Shown: in pieces, positions 26,560 through 38,229 of the stretch
Position numbering within the stretch: the first letter of the stretch is position 1
How the letters are laid out: every line of letters starts with the position of its first letter
Assembly (NCBI GenBank): GCA_036850595.1
Contig: CM072160.1
Location: 18,765,906-18,829,905, forward strand
Source of the DNA: Rhyacichthys aspro
Lineage: Eukaryota > Chordata > Actinopteri > Gobiiformes > Rhyacichthyidae
DNA length: 64,000 nucleotides
Reading direction: 5' to 3'
The notes under the pieces: model-generated
Seen by the model: the letters and a program-made list of their open reading frames with translations, nothing else
Database searches by the model: none
Told to the model about the DNA's origin: nothing
Position numbers and translations under genes: made by a program

Positions 26560-27080
26560 TTCAGAAGTGAGAAGACGGCACAGGCCTTACAGCGTATATT
26601 TACAGCTAGAGGAGGGCAGCATTTGATTCAACCAAGGTCAGCTTTCAACATTTTCACTTATTCTCTCGACCAGCCTTTGCCATTAGTAATTCTAAACAGC
26701 AATTTTCTTAAAATTCATTAATAGCTTTAATGCATTAACCAATGTCAACCCAATTAGAACTGATATTGTGAGGCTTATCTCCAGCCTTGAGCTCTTGTAA
26801 AAGTAAGAGGCGAAGTCAAAGAAGAACTGAAGCTGACATTCACAACCTCTAATCTTGCCCATTATATCAATTATTTTTAAGGTTAGAAGGAAAACTATGG
26901 GCTTCCTTGCTGCAATTATTACTTTAAAACATTCACCAAATTTGAACACTATGTAGGGCTTATTTGTGACAACGAATATTAGTGTCTGCTTAACTTTTAC
27001 CTCTGATAATGGAGTGACAAGCAAACTTCTCACTGCTATTGTTATTGACAGAAATGGCAGCATTAATTATACCTCAGGAA
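26560..27080. promoter_or_regulatory. Candidate conserved non-coding segment containing a chance 123-codon frame
   Basis: The sequence is repeat-free and evenly composed, with ATTCATTAATAGC, TTAATGCATTAACC, CCCAATTAGAACTG and GCAGCATTAATTATACC. A minus-strand frame of 123 codons is open (27063-26692), but it is mostly hydrophobic, resembles no family I know, and has no splice or promoter context. I therefore favour non-coding, possibly conserved, DNA over a gene. Confidence 0.3.
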
Positions 27081-27824
27081 AATAAGATACGCAGTGTGAT
27101 TAGAAAATATATCCCTATTATCAGTATATTCATAGAGCACACCTCTTCAGTGAAAAATGTTCATTAACTGTTAACAGGATCAAGTGTTTAAGTATGATTC
27201 AGTCCTTGCTCTTTTTCCACAATGAAAACCTATTCAAATTGAAAAATGAAGCACATCAGTCAAATTTATTTTTTTTAATAAGTTTCTTTTTATAATAATG
27301 TTCCTTCAATGAGTCTACCTTAGAAAAATAGGCTTTTCAATCTTCCCAGAATCCAAAAAAGAAGCCATTCATTTCATTTGTTCACATTCCTATTTCTACA
27401 AACTGAGAACTAGAGAAGAAGCACATCCATATTTATTTATTTTTAACACATTTGCATCTTCCATCAAATCCCTATTTAAAGTTCTCGAGCCAAAGTGACT
27501 TTCTATCTTTTTTTTCATGAGTGAACTTAATCAGAGTTTTTTTTTTTCACTCATGTTGTTCATAGACACCATGTCCCTGTCAGGCTACCATAGTTGCTTG
27601 CAGGTTGTAAAAAGAAGTTGAGTAAAATGTGGATTTTTTTAAGGCTCCATCCAGACTTGGGTTTTAATCTAAATAAGGCAAAAAAGAACTACGTACATCA
27701 TCTGAAAAATAACAAATCCTGTTGAATCGCGAGTGTTACATTTTGCGTTTCTCTGGTTAAACAATACTTAATTTAAAAAGACTTTAAAAAAGATATGAGT
27801 GTATGACCAGGAATGATGCGATCA

Positions 27825-27893
27825 AGGGCATGTTACATTTAAAGAAAATATCTGTTGTCAGGATGAGGAGCTTTTGGCTGAGGGACTAAGACT
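27825..27893 (+). repeat. Short dispersed repeat, copy 2
   Basis: The counterpart of 23643-23715: GGGCATGTTACATTTAAAGA followed by TATCTGTTGTCAGGATGAGG. The nearby CATGTCCCTGTCAGGCTACC at 27570 is also shared in part with 16087 (CATGTCCCTAAAAGGCTACC). Confidence 0.5.
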
Positions 27894-28008
27894 AAATCTA
27901 AAATATGTGAACGAAAGCTCAGAACTCTTTCTTCTCAACTTCCATAATAACTGACTATACCAACAATCAGTCTATGGAAGATGAAGTCTGCAAAAAACCT
28001 AACAATTA

Positions 28009-28050
28009 AATTTCCCCTTGGGGATTCGAAAAGTTTAACTGAACTGAATC
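28009..28050 (+). repeat. LINE-type 3' tail fragment
   Basis: AATTTCCCCTTGGGGATTCG followed by AAAAGTTTAACTGAACTGAA resembles the hairpin-like 3' end of fish CR1/Rex-type non-LTR elements. Only the tail is recognisable. Confidence 0.45.
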
Positions 28051-28264
28051 AATAATAAAATGTCTACTGAATTCTACTTAAGTATGTTAGCTCCAGTGTT
28101 GTTTGACACCGGCAGATAGAGCAAGAATGCTAAAAAGCTATAAACTTTGCATAGTTCTTTCGCCCTGAAGCCATATGTGTGTTTTAATTCACCTCATATG
28201 CATTTATATTATCTCTAAAATGGCAACCTGCATTATCCCTTAGTTTTGTGGCTTTAGCAATCTA

Positions 28265-28617
28265 CAATACTGTGCACAAATTTTAGAAGAATGCTGTCAA
28301 CAATTTTTAGAATGATCCCAGAACAAAGAGTCCTCTTGACGTGATGGTGTAACTCTGATCCCAGCATCATGGAGTCTGGCCTGGTCCTGTCTGGGATTAC
28401 ATGATCTGGTTTAGCCCAGTTCCTTCTGAGATTTTTTGGTCCAGTTTAGTCCAGTTTGGCCTGGTTTTGGAACTGTTACTGTTTTGAGCCAAAGTCACAC
28501 TAAATATTGATTTGATTTAGAATTGTTTTCTGTTCTTACACTTTTCATTTTGTAAACGAATTAAAATCAACAGAATTTTTTACTTTTTTTTCTGCCTCAA
28601 ACTTGTGCACAGTACTG
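28265..28617. mobile_element. Complete Tc1/mariner-type MITE
   Basis: The left end is CAATACTGTGCACAAATTTT; the right end on the minus strand is CAGTACTGTGCACAAGTTTG. Both are flanked by TA (28263-28264 and 28618-28619), the target duplication of Tc1/mariner elements. The 353-bp interior has no transposase, so it is non-autonomous. An interrupted second copy is at 14110-14680. Confidence 0.85.
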
Positions 28618-30200
28618 TATATCAGTTATATGAAAGACTAATGTTGTTTCATGCACATCAAGCATCCATCCACTGCCTTTTAGCTTGTAGTCTTTAGCTG
28701 GTGCATTAATAGAGAATTTATTTAATAGAGAACCACTCACTTGTGTTCTCTACCCACTCATGTAGTCAGTGAAAGGCGTCTCAGACTAAATACCCAGACA
28801 CTGTTGTGTTTCTGAGACACCAACCATCTCTCACGGAACTAGTTGAGTGAGTACTGTCTCGACTTCTTCTTCTTCTTACACCTAACAGACAACATTATAG
28901 CACATCCAAAAACGCTCAATGTTTATTGCAAACAAACACTGCAGAAGTATATGTCCTATGAAATATTTACACCATCCTCTGCCTCTGTCTTTTGTCGATG
29001 GAGTGTTCGGACCGACGGCAGAATAAATATGTGTTTATATCCATTCTCTAACCACTGAAAGATTGTTATGTTCGCCTGAGGGGAAACATTCAGATTCCGA
29101 AAGAACGTAGCCCCTGAGAGGGATGCGAAGCCCGCTCACCTGTGTAAATAAAAGATGAACCAAACAGAAGGACGCTGCCACAAAATCACAACTTATGACC
29201 CTGTTTGGATGATCTACAACGATAACATCACCTGCATCATTCCGGCTTGACCATGCGACGTCTTTACGTGTGATGTATATTGAACTGTCCTCTGTGAACA
29301 AGGAACTATATGATTAATATGTTTATTTGCCATCATTTTTCTTACTCAAGGCTGTGGCGGGCTTGAAACTATCCCAGCTGAAGTGAGCATGAGACAGGGA
29401 ATACAGTGGACAATGGGCAATAGACCCAGGCTATACTCCAGATTCCTCTTTAACAACACTCCATTATGAGAGAAAAACATCCAGATTTATCAGGTTTTGA
29501 ATTTGTATAGGAAAGTTATTAGGTTGGACTGTAGATAAAAGTAATGAAAACACAAAGATTTAACAATTAAAAACATTAAGTTGGATATGTGAATGTGCAA
29601 ATAAAGTCCCTCTAAATAAAGAATCTCCACTTGTGAAGGCGTTTAAAAAAATAATAATCTAGCCTCTTTTCATCAGTATTGATAAAATTAATTATATTTC
29701 TCAATTTTTCAATTCTATAACAGTATGTGGAAGTTCATAATACTGCCAGTTGGAGGACCTTGACAAAAAGAGCTGGAAAAGTTTTTCTTCATAAAATCTG
29801 CTTATCTTTTTAGTTAGGCAACTCAAACAAGAGTCAAACAAAAATCTGTGACAACCGTCAAATATAGCAGAAAACATCTCAAATATTTGTTCTTTTTTGA
29901 GACAAATGGCCCTGACACATTTGCAGCGCGGCAAAAAGTAATCAAACAAAAACAAGACTAAAAAGTGAAAAATGTTCTGTTATCCACGACTATGCTACAT
30001 CTTTAGGCAATCTTTTAATGTACATTTACAATGAGCAGTTGTTGTTCAGTTTCATACCACTGTGACGCTCAACTTGACACATTGATCATCTCTAGAAAAA
30101 AGCGCAAACGTCACTGCAAACAGTTTTTACCTCTTGCATGAAAAATTGCACTCTTTCTGTTTAAACGTAGAAATATCTTTATGTAAAATGTTAAACTCAC

Positions 30201-30372
30201 CGATGAAGTTGAGGTACCCCTCCCCGCCCAGGCCGTGCGTGATCAGACGGATCATCTTGTGCAGCTGGATGCCGCGGTCGATGATGGGCGTCATGGGAAT
30301 CAGGGAGCTCATGTTGGTGTACATCTCCTTGTCCATCAACCAGAAGGCAAGAGTCTTGTCCCCCACCAGCGC
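30201..30372 (-). CDS. gbe1: gbe1 exon (human exon 12 equivalent)
   Basis: A 172-bp exon: 57 codons plus the first base of a split Gly codon. The acceptor is CCCCACTTCCAG and the donor ATCG|GTGAGT. It starts ALVGDKTLAFWLMDKEMYTN, then holds IDRGIQLHKMIR and LITHGLGGEGYLNFI, almost identical to human residues 483-539. The two Arg residues aligned with human R515 and R524, both known positions of glycogen storage disease IV mutations, are retained. The intron after it is 24.7 kb, the largest complete one in the window. Confidence 0.97.
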
Positions 30373-31495
30373 CTGGAAGTGGGGTTCAGGTCATTTTATT
30401 TTATGGTATTGTATTTACACAGCCCTTTCTTGATCGTTCAGGTCATAATAATAAAAAGGTTAAGACAAAAACATCTTTACATAGTTTTAGTCCTTATGTA
30501 CAGACACTTTTTTCCAGTTGGTCGAATATTAGGGTTCGAGAGAAGAAGAGTGCGTTTGTTTTATCCATTTGTAGCGTTTTAGGAGAAAAAAACTGTTGGC
30601 TCTGATTAGTAAGAACCAACTAAAATTTATGTTAGATCATAAATTGAGTACTCCCATGGGAAAGTCATAGGTTTTTATGTCTCATCCCCTACCCCAACCT
30701 ACCTACTTCTTTGTGTTTGTAACATCTAATAGGACAAATGTATTTATTTGAGTTATCTTTGTCTAATATTTAAATTTGTTTAATTATCTGAAACAGTTGT
30801 GACAGAAATAAATGACAAAAATAAAAATCCGGAAGGGGGCAAATACTTTTTCTCACATTTTTTTTTAATTCTTTGGGTAATAGTTGAATGGCTGACTCCT
30901 GTTGTTCATTACATTTGACTAGAATTTCAATAGTACAGATGACAGTGAAGGTATCATAGCTTTAAAACGGAGCAGGCTCATATCTTACTGCCTTTATGGA
31001 CAGTTTAGGGTGACTGAGATATATAGCACATCACAGTGCTCAAGATGCTGCATCTAACTTGCACAGCTTTCACCACTTTTTTTGGCAGAGCAAGTGTGTT
31101 TTCTTTCTCTCTTTTTTTTTTTGCCAACAAATAGTTAACTGTTGCATCTCACCTTTTCTACTTCTTCAAATAACTAAATCTCTACTTTGTGATGAGAACT
31201 GATCTTTGTACCACCTGATGTGAAGAAAACAATATGTTGGACGTGAAACCGCGGCTCTGACACTGTAATAAGCAATACAGGAGTTCCACAGAGGACTATT
31301 CTGGCTCCGTTCTTGTTCTCATTATACCCTAGAGACTTTAAATGCAACTCTTTGAAGACGATTCTTTGATTTACTTTAAAATGTGTTGTTAGGAAGCACG
31401 CACACACACCAGCTGACACATAAAAGCGCATTAAAAAGATGCCTTTCCACTCCAGCTTAAGTCTTAGCACACCCAGTTTCAGAGAACACATGTAC
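30373..31495 (-). other. gbe1: gbe1 intron 11 (1.1 kb)
   Basis: A short intron between exons 12 and 11 with donor GTACATG and acceptor CACTTCCAG. The only recognisable insertion is the Tc1 3' end at about 30712-30860; the remainder is plain intron. Confidence 0.9.
30712..30860 (+). mobile_element. Solitary Tc1-type terminal repeat relic
   Basis: GAGTTATCTTTGTCTAATAT, TTAAATTTGTTTAATTATCTG and GGAAGGGGGCAAATACTTTT are the 3' terminal region of a common fish Tc1-like family, the same family as the relic at 59100-59990. No transposase remains. Confidence 0.65.
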
Positions 31496-31606
31496 CTGGT
31501 CGTGACTCTCGGCGTAGGCTATACAGTTCTCTCCGTATCGCCGGTTGGTCAGTGTGAAGACGATATTGCCTATGTCCCAGTCTTCATCCTTTACCTCCTT
31601 CAGGAT
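31496..31606 (-). CDS. gbe1: gbe1 exon (human exon 11 equivalent): GH13 region IV with third catalytic Asp
   Basis: A 111-bp, 37-codon exon, phase 0 at both ends. The acceptor is GTCACTGTGCAG and the donor CAG|GTACATG. It starts ILKEVKDEDWDIGNI (human LLKEFKDEDWNMGDI), continues with FTLTNRRYGENC and ends IAYAESHDQ. The SHDQ motif is GH13 region IV; its Asp (human D481) is the third active-site carboxylate, which stabilises the transition state, and the neighbouring His is also conserved. The NRRY motif is typical of branching enzymes. Only 1.1 kb separates it from the next exon. Confidence 0.97.
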
Positions 31607-31789
31607 CTGCACAGTGACAGAGAGAGTTTATTGAAAAAGCATATGATAGATGTGTAGCTAAGAGATCCATTCAGCTCTGACTGATGTCCGAGGCTTAGTT
31701 TTTCCACTCCGGCCAGTGTTTCTACCTCTCTCAAGTTTTCTCTGGCTTCTTTCTCAAATCAATCTCTATTTTGACATCTCTATATCCCC

Positions 31790-32060
31790 AGTGTGAGTTA
31801 TGTCCACCTTTGAATGGCGGTAATGGAGTTTTTAATAACTTCACTACAGCCCATGGGTAGTAAGGCATCAGCGCTCCGCACCTGAGATGGGCAAGGTCAG
31901 AGCCTCTCATCCAAACGGAGGGATTCAACAATAAATCCAAGCGTGGAATCGATGCCCCCGCCGCTGGCCTGCCAAAATGCGCACTTCCTGCCATGGAATC
32001 ATTTTCACAGGTCAGAGAGAGGAAAGGGGGCACCAAAACATGCAACTCAAGCACAAGTGC
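31790..32060. promoter_or_regulatory. Candidate conserved non-coding segment
   Basis: A repeat-free segment just upstream of the exon 11 acceptor on the coding strand, with balanced GC and words such as GAATGGCGGTAATGG, GCATCAGCGCTCCGCACC and CGATGCCCCCGCCGCTGG. Its position within 200-450 bases of an exon could also mean a splicing or intronic regulatory role. The call is weak. Confidence 0.22.
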
Positions 32061-35000
32061 CCACGCAGCGTTGGTGTATACCTGTTAGAACTGGAAATGT
32101 TGTGGTGAGTTGTAAAAGTAAAGTGCACCCAAAATCTACTGGTGGCAGACAATAAGCCTATAAAACAACACATAAATTCTACAATAACTGAAACACTGAC
32201 AACATATCATATATCCTGATATCTGTAAGACTAAATAGGGCTGATTCCTCTTTGCTTTTCCTCAATATATACCATTATATTCCTCATATTACTACAGAAT
32301 GTTCAGGTGCATCAGTTGCTCCCATTTTGCACGATTTTGACCTCTTTTATAATCACTGGGTTCCTATTTAGTGTAGCTCTCACAATTATGCTATTGTTAT
32401 GACCAAATAATGTCTATAATAAGTCAACATTGACGCTGATCAATGGAAAGTAGGAAGCTGCTCATTGACGTTATGCTTAAGTGACTGGCTTTTAGAGCGT
32501 ACCTACTAAGGCCTTTGTTCACACACTGTTTACTTGCCAAAAGGGTTCAGTTCAATATCTGCTCAATATCTCAAAGTTTTCCAAGTTGTAGGTGTCCTTT
32601 TTACCTTTCACATCCACATTCATTTATTAACTGCCACAATTTGGGAAACACTCCAGATAGTGGGTCAGAAAATGCCAAGTTTTATTTCACATCATGTGCC
32701 ACTTAGAGCATGATCACAATGGTTTCACCTTCTGTGCAATTCCCATAGGATTATGCCCATGGATATCTTAAATGTTCCAAAATCATATCAGCCATGCAAC
32801 GTTAATGTTATAAAATGAACTACGGTGGCACAATTTATCCCAAATGTATTAATATTACCCATTCCAAAAATCACTGAGTTATGCATGTATTTCAATAATG
32901 TAATGGCATTTCATATGTCAAACTATAACACCTCCCATGTCAAAATGCAAAGTATGTGTAAAGTATGTGCTATTAGTGGAACCAGGGTTAGATAATGATC
33001 ATTTTTCCATTTGCCAAAGGGTGCATTGAAATAGTACATTAAAAAGTAATATTGCTATCGCAGTATTCCACATTGTTAATACATATTTTCATCACATTTT
33101 ACAGATCTCATTTTCACACTGTCATCTATTTCCATGTAGTAATAAGCCTTAATAGACTGCATGCATTTTTTTCCCACTGCAGTACCATGAGTGCCCACTA
33201 GTAGGTAATGCCAAAATAAGTCCTTTAAGACTTAATTTCTCCAGTGACTATTTTTTTTTACTCAAAGTTAGTTGACTTCTGTTCATATTCTTCTCATGAA
33301 TCCACCAAGTATCACCAGGTAAGTATGGACTTGTGTCAAAATAGCAAAATCCAATGTCCATTAATTTTGAATCATTGTGAGAGAAGTACCTACAAAGAAA
33401 TAGCCATTTCCAAACTTTGTACTCATGGTTGTTGGTGGTTTATCCTCCTCTGAGACTGCTAAACAAGTACAACTGAGTTTCCATTTGTCTTTCCACCAAT
33501 ATATAGCATGTCTGGCAATATATTTAAAACTCTAACAAAGTACAAACTGCAGTTGACCATTTGAAAACACTACAAAATAACCTCTTTTAAATGGCACTGA
33601 AATCTGGCATAATTACTAAGTACTTATTACTGTCCTCAACATCTTCAAGTATTCAAATAGAGGTATTTGTTTTCTGCTTGCCCTGGAAAAAGTAGTATTG
33701 TAACTTCCCTTCCTTAAAACAGCAGTGCGCACAAAGGCAATTAAAATGAACAGAGTTAAGACTACATTATTATTCCACAACACAGAGGTTTAAACTGCCC
33801 CCCCAGAAACCTTTTGTGATGCGTGGGTCTGATTGCGGAGGGAGTTGCTGAGTCCATCCCAGTGACAGGCAGAGTCTGCTCGGCGGAATGGGCCATGACA
33901 GCTGATTGACATGTCAGGAAACCTTTATATTACTCTACAGAGCCATAATCCTCTGGGTAAAGAGAGTAAATTGTGCCGATCAATATGTCCGAGATGAACT
34001 GGCTGCTCCACCTGAACAGAAGGCTATCCCACTCCATATATCACCATCTGTTCCCATTCGCTCTCATTCACCTCAGCCTTGTGTGGTCATATTAGTCATG
34101 GCCAATGGCATCAGAAAATCACAGTGAGAGTCATTCATCTGCATAGGCTACAGTTTTTCAGGCCTTTTTATAAACTCTAAAGATGGAGTGCACTGCATTA
34201 GAGCCTCGCAGTGACTCAAGATCAGTTGTGTCGCCTTTTCTTTGAACTAGACTGAACAACAACAGATCAGATCTTGGCTGCAGACAAAAAAAAAATGGCA
34301 AAAGTGATTGTATTAAAGATAGAAAGTAGATGTAGAGTAGAGTAGGAATTAAATAAAATGCTTTGTGAAGAGTAGGAAGAAAAAATTGCTTTGATTGCAC
34401 TCATGGATGAAAACGTACATTTAATTCTTCGGACAGGTGCGTGATACATTTATGTGTTGTTGTTGTGCCCCACAATCACAATGTTTTTATGGAACATGGT
34501 ATATATTGTCAATGTAACACTTGACAGCCTTGGGTACTAGCTAATCCCTATTTAAATTGGCTTTTCTGGGCACTGCAACCATTTGCTTGATGAAGGCCTG
34601 GTGCTGTATTGGAATGTTGTATGGGGGTACGGGAATTGCTGTATTTGACTGATGCATATATAAAATGGACAGAAATGGGTTTATATTCTGTATTCATTAT
34701 ATGAGGATTACAGTGTAGCTGATCCCAATTTCCCAATTACCATCTATGTTTTGTTATTTCACAGCCATACAAACAGTACAAGATACATTAAGACACCATT
34801 CTGTACATATTAAATTCCATACAATACCGCTATGTATACGAATAAATGAAATGAATATTTGGTTGCAGCAAAGCATCAGGTCGTACAGTGTGAGCACATA
34901 CATTGTGAGCCTCAGCTTTCCTCGTATGTGATTTATTTGTACAGTGTGAGTTAGGGTTCTATTGCAAACAATCTAAAGTCTCACAGGGTCTGCCCGGCTT

Positions 35001-35859
35001 CAAACCCCTCTCACACACTGTGACTTAATCTTTCCAAATTCTAGAGCACCAAAGAAGACAAGTGCTGTGCCAAACTCACATAAAACTTCATCCTTTCCAC
35101 ATATATCCTCTAAATATCCCGGCTGTAATGCAAATGTAAGTTGATTTAATGAGTTCTGGCAAGATATGCGTTTTTTTATGAGATGGTAGCGAGCCCTGCA
35201 ACTCAGATACACAGTGGAGGACCTGTTAAACCAGGTGGAATTTATCCTGAAAATAGGGGTTAGTTTCTTTGTTTCACATTAATAACCATCCAAGGGAATT
35301 TATGGCTAGTATCGTAATGACTTTCAGGCTCCTTATAGTGTTGCTTTAACAATTACACTCTAATATGTTGGCATGATGAGATACAAATATTTGATCATGT
35401 TCATGTCCCTCTTGATTTGCCTTAAAATGAAGCTCTGGTCAATCCATAACTGAACCTGTACGTGATATGATTTATATTTTTGTGGCAATATGCTTCTTTA
35501 AAAGAATGACACTACATTTTTAATATTTAGTTTCTGAATACCATACCATGCCATATCATCTCACCTTAATGCGAGATTAAAGTGACTAAAGTAAGTGATT
35601 AAAGTTCACGGTCGATAAATAATTAGTTCTGTACAAAAATGTGATAAACGGAATGTTCTTGTTACCAACGCAGATGAATGGTTAATATTCTGGCGACCTT
35701 CCACAAAATGAAAAAACATCACTCATTTATGAATCCATTTAACAGTAATAAAAAAGGAATATCAACCCTGCAGCTAAGGTTTAAAATGAAACACAAGCTG
35801 ACAGATATATACAGAAACTAAACAATGCGCAGGATGTACCCCCCGGGACGAACCAGGCC

Positions 35860-36180
35860 GCCCCCGCTTCACGTACAATCAGACACTTTACACTTCCTTA
35901 TGAATCATTACAATTCCATCCGACCGCAAAAGTGGTCCGGGAGCAATTAATCTGGGAGCGGGTGGTGTCGGAGCGAAAGAACCGAGTGACTGGGTTGACG
36001 ACTTTTCCCCCGGTGGAGGCTCACCCGCGTCAGCCCCGGCCGGCGAGCTTCCTGGCACCGCTGACACTCCACTTCATCAATGATAATGAGCGGCGCACAA
36101 ATCCTACTTTACAGGCCCGCTGTCACGAGCCGACCAGAGCGCCCGGATTAATTAGGCAAAGCCAGAAATAAAATATATAT
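35860..36180. promoter_or_regulatory. Candidate conserved non-coding segment, CpG-rich with TAATTA words
   Basis: The GC- and CpG-rich core (GGAGCGGGTGGTGTCGGAGC, GCCCCGGCCGGCGAGC) has AGCAATTAATCTGGG on one side and CATCAATGATAATGAGCGG and GGATTAATTAGGC on the other. It lies far from any exon, has no repeat similarity, and contrasts sharply with the AT-rich flanks. An 80-codon frame across it shows no known domain. Confidence 0.38.
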
Positions 36181-36317
36181 TTAAAAGGAAAAAAGAAAAT
36201 CCAGCACGAGGCGAGATGAGGTCATTTGGCTGGCAATGACATGCTGCGACTGACTCGACAGCCTCTTTAGTCCCATCGCGCTCTGTTAAAAAAAAAAAAA
36301 GACTTCACTGTGTTTTT

Positions 36318-36430
36318 CAGCGTAAAGCTCTTGTTTTACATTTACAAATGCTGTGTGTGTGTGTTGCCATGGGGATACAGTCTGCTAAGCTTCAGAGGTG
36401 AGCAGAGAGAGCAGGTAACATACAGTAGAA
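36318..36430 (+). repeat. Dispersed repeat, copy 1
   Basis: GTAAAGCTCTTGTTTTACAT, GTTGCCATGGGGATACA and GCTTCAGAGGTGAGCAGAGA match, with changes, 38057-38170. This wording is frequent in fish genomes; the class is not assigned. Confidence 0.55.
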
Positions 36431-36464
36431 GAATATTGGATCTTTGGATTATACTTTTGAGACT

Positions 36465-36620
36465 CAGTGGCTCACATAGTGGAGCACGTAGTAAATATTG
36501 CAAAGCGACCTAGGTTCAAGTCCTATATTGCTCTATTTTTCATTCCAATCTGGTGTCCATCCTTTCTGTTTATTTTGCTACTGAATAAAGGCTTAAATGC
36601 CAAAAACATTTTTAAAAAAA
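36465..36620 (+). mobile_element. tRNA-derived SINE remnant
   Basis: CAGTGGCTCACATAGTGGAG looks like a Pol III A-box region, and GGTTCAAGTCC at about 36512-36522 fits the B-box consensus. It is followed by GAATAAAGGCTTAAATGCC and an A-rich tail near 36610, a SINE-type 3' end. There is no clear target duplication. Confidence 0.55.
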
Positions 36621-36819
36621 CAAGTCACTAAAGAATTATTCTACTTATAAACCATTCACTTACAAACCATTTTTTGAAAGGAATTCCAATTAAAAACATA
36701 GTCACAAGCAGCAATTATCAGCCATCATCTGTTGTTGAATAGTGTTGTTGTTTAAGATGGAGCCCTTAAAGAAGAGGACACATTTGAGGACAATATGATC
36801 ATGTACATATCTCTATTAA

Positions 36820-37560
36820 TTATAGCATCTCAGAATTTGGAGGATTGCCACAGGAACCTTTTTGTTCAGGGTTACATACAGACTAAGTCAAAGCCAAATT
36901 TCAGCCATTTCCGAAAAAAAACAATTGGCAAGATTTCTATTTGAATATATTTATGCATGGGGAGTGATCATACATTTAAAGTTTGAGCCAAATTGGACAA
37001 ATAATGTATGAGTTAACAATTTTGTGCTTGATGGCAAATAACAAAACAAAGCTCCAAATGGCACAGTCAATACGACAACACTGTTGAAATAGACCTCTCT
37101 ACAGTACTCCATTAAATACCCCTTGTCAAGTTCATTAAATTACCATTGATGTAAATCATCAATCCAAGATGGCTGACTTCCTGTTGGTCAAGGGTCATGG
37201 CCACAGTAAGTTTTAGTTTGTCTCTAAAGCAGATCTAAAGTTTGATCATCTACAACAAACAAAATTTTGGAACATTTTGCTGGCTGGTGTTCAGTTTTTG
37301 GGCTGTTGCCATGGCAACACATTTATAGACCAGGTCCATCAACTTTTTTGATCAGGGTCACATGACGGATATGAGCACCCCATTTAGTGCTTTTATGCCT
37401 GTTATTAATTTCTCAATATGAATGTGTTCAGGGCTGGTGAATGATCAAAGATTCGAGTTTGAGCCAAATCCAACAAAGCACGTACAAATACAACACTTCT
37501 GTGTTTGACGGCTGTCATGGAGCAAACGCAGAATCTGGAGCCCATAGTTTTTATGGTCTT
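36820..37560 (+). repeat. Diverged relative of the 17.8-21.1 kb tandem repeat
   Basis: It shares the order and style of the array unit: GTGTTCAGG-type word, 'GAGCCAAAT' phrases, ATGGCTGACTTCCTGTTGGT, and GTTGCCATGGCAACAC. The identity is low and the copy is single. Confidence 0.5.
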
Positions 37561-38056
37561 GTTAACAGTTTACATGCAGCATATGCTGCTACAGATTCTT
37601 TAACTTAAACCATCTTAAACCAAAATGATGACACTGCCTTCCATTACATAGTACCATGGACCGGTGGACATCTTGTGTGTGTAATAAACACGTATTTATC
37701 AAGTCTTTGTCTCTCTTCTGTGTTACTGTGTTTTGGGTTTAAATATAATGTACTGTAGATTTGAAATGAAATTGTGAAATCTCACAAAATGGTTTATCTA
37801 CAAAGCCTCATGCCAGCTGTGGACAACACTAAATCAGGATAACAGATGTACATGTATGTTTTGATGTAACTTATTGGCCATTAGCATCAGTCAATACAAG
37901 TGTATTGCTAAGTTTGTGCAAATCATGCTTTATGCCTATAGGAAACAAATCTTTTTTCCCCCCAAATATGTTATCACAGCTTTCCTGGTTCACTGAGAGT
38001 TTATGCAGACGCCATCACAATTTTTCAGACTATTTTTCTGACTGTCTGTGGATTGA

Positions 38057-38170
38057 TCATTGTAAAGCTCTATTATTTAGCATTAACTGTGCTATGTTTG
38101 TGTTGCCATGGGTACACACTCTCCACAGCTTCAGAGGTGAGCGGAAAGAGCAGGTGTACAACTCTCATCA
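38057..38170 (+). repeat. Dispersed repeat, copy 2
   Basis: GTAAAGCTCTATTATTTAGC, GTGTTGCCATGGGTACACAC and GCTTCAGAGGTGAGCGGAAA pair with 36318-36430. Confidence 0.55.
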
Positions 38171-38229
38171 CTCCCGTGGATCAAACCAACGCCTCTATGT
38201 CTTCATGTTTTCAGAGTCTTGGAAATTAA

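Larger units (their letters stand above)
5514..30200 (-). other. gbe1: gbe1 intron 12 (24.7 kb)
   Basis: The intron runs from GTGAGT at 30200 to TCTGCAG at 5514. It holds most of the mobile DNA in the window, listed separately, and several repeat-poor, higher-GC segments listed as candidate regulatory DNA. The stretches 6330-8890, 11720-14100, 14700-15340, 15490-16790, 21540-23020, 24000-26560 and 28620-30200 are plain AT-rich intron with no recognisable gene; short copies of dispersed repeats and microsatellites occur in them. Confidence 0.9.

Noticed and set aside
30134..30582. Plus-strand open frames over exon 12
   Set aside because: These are antisense shadows of a strongly conserved exon and have no recognisable product.
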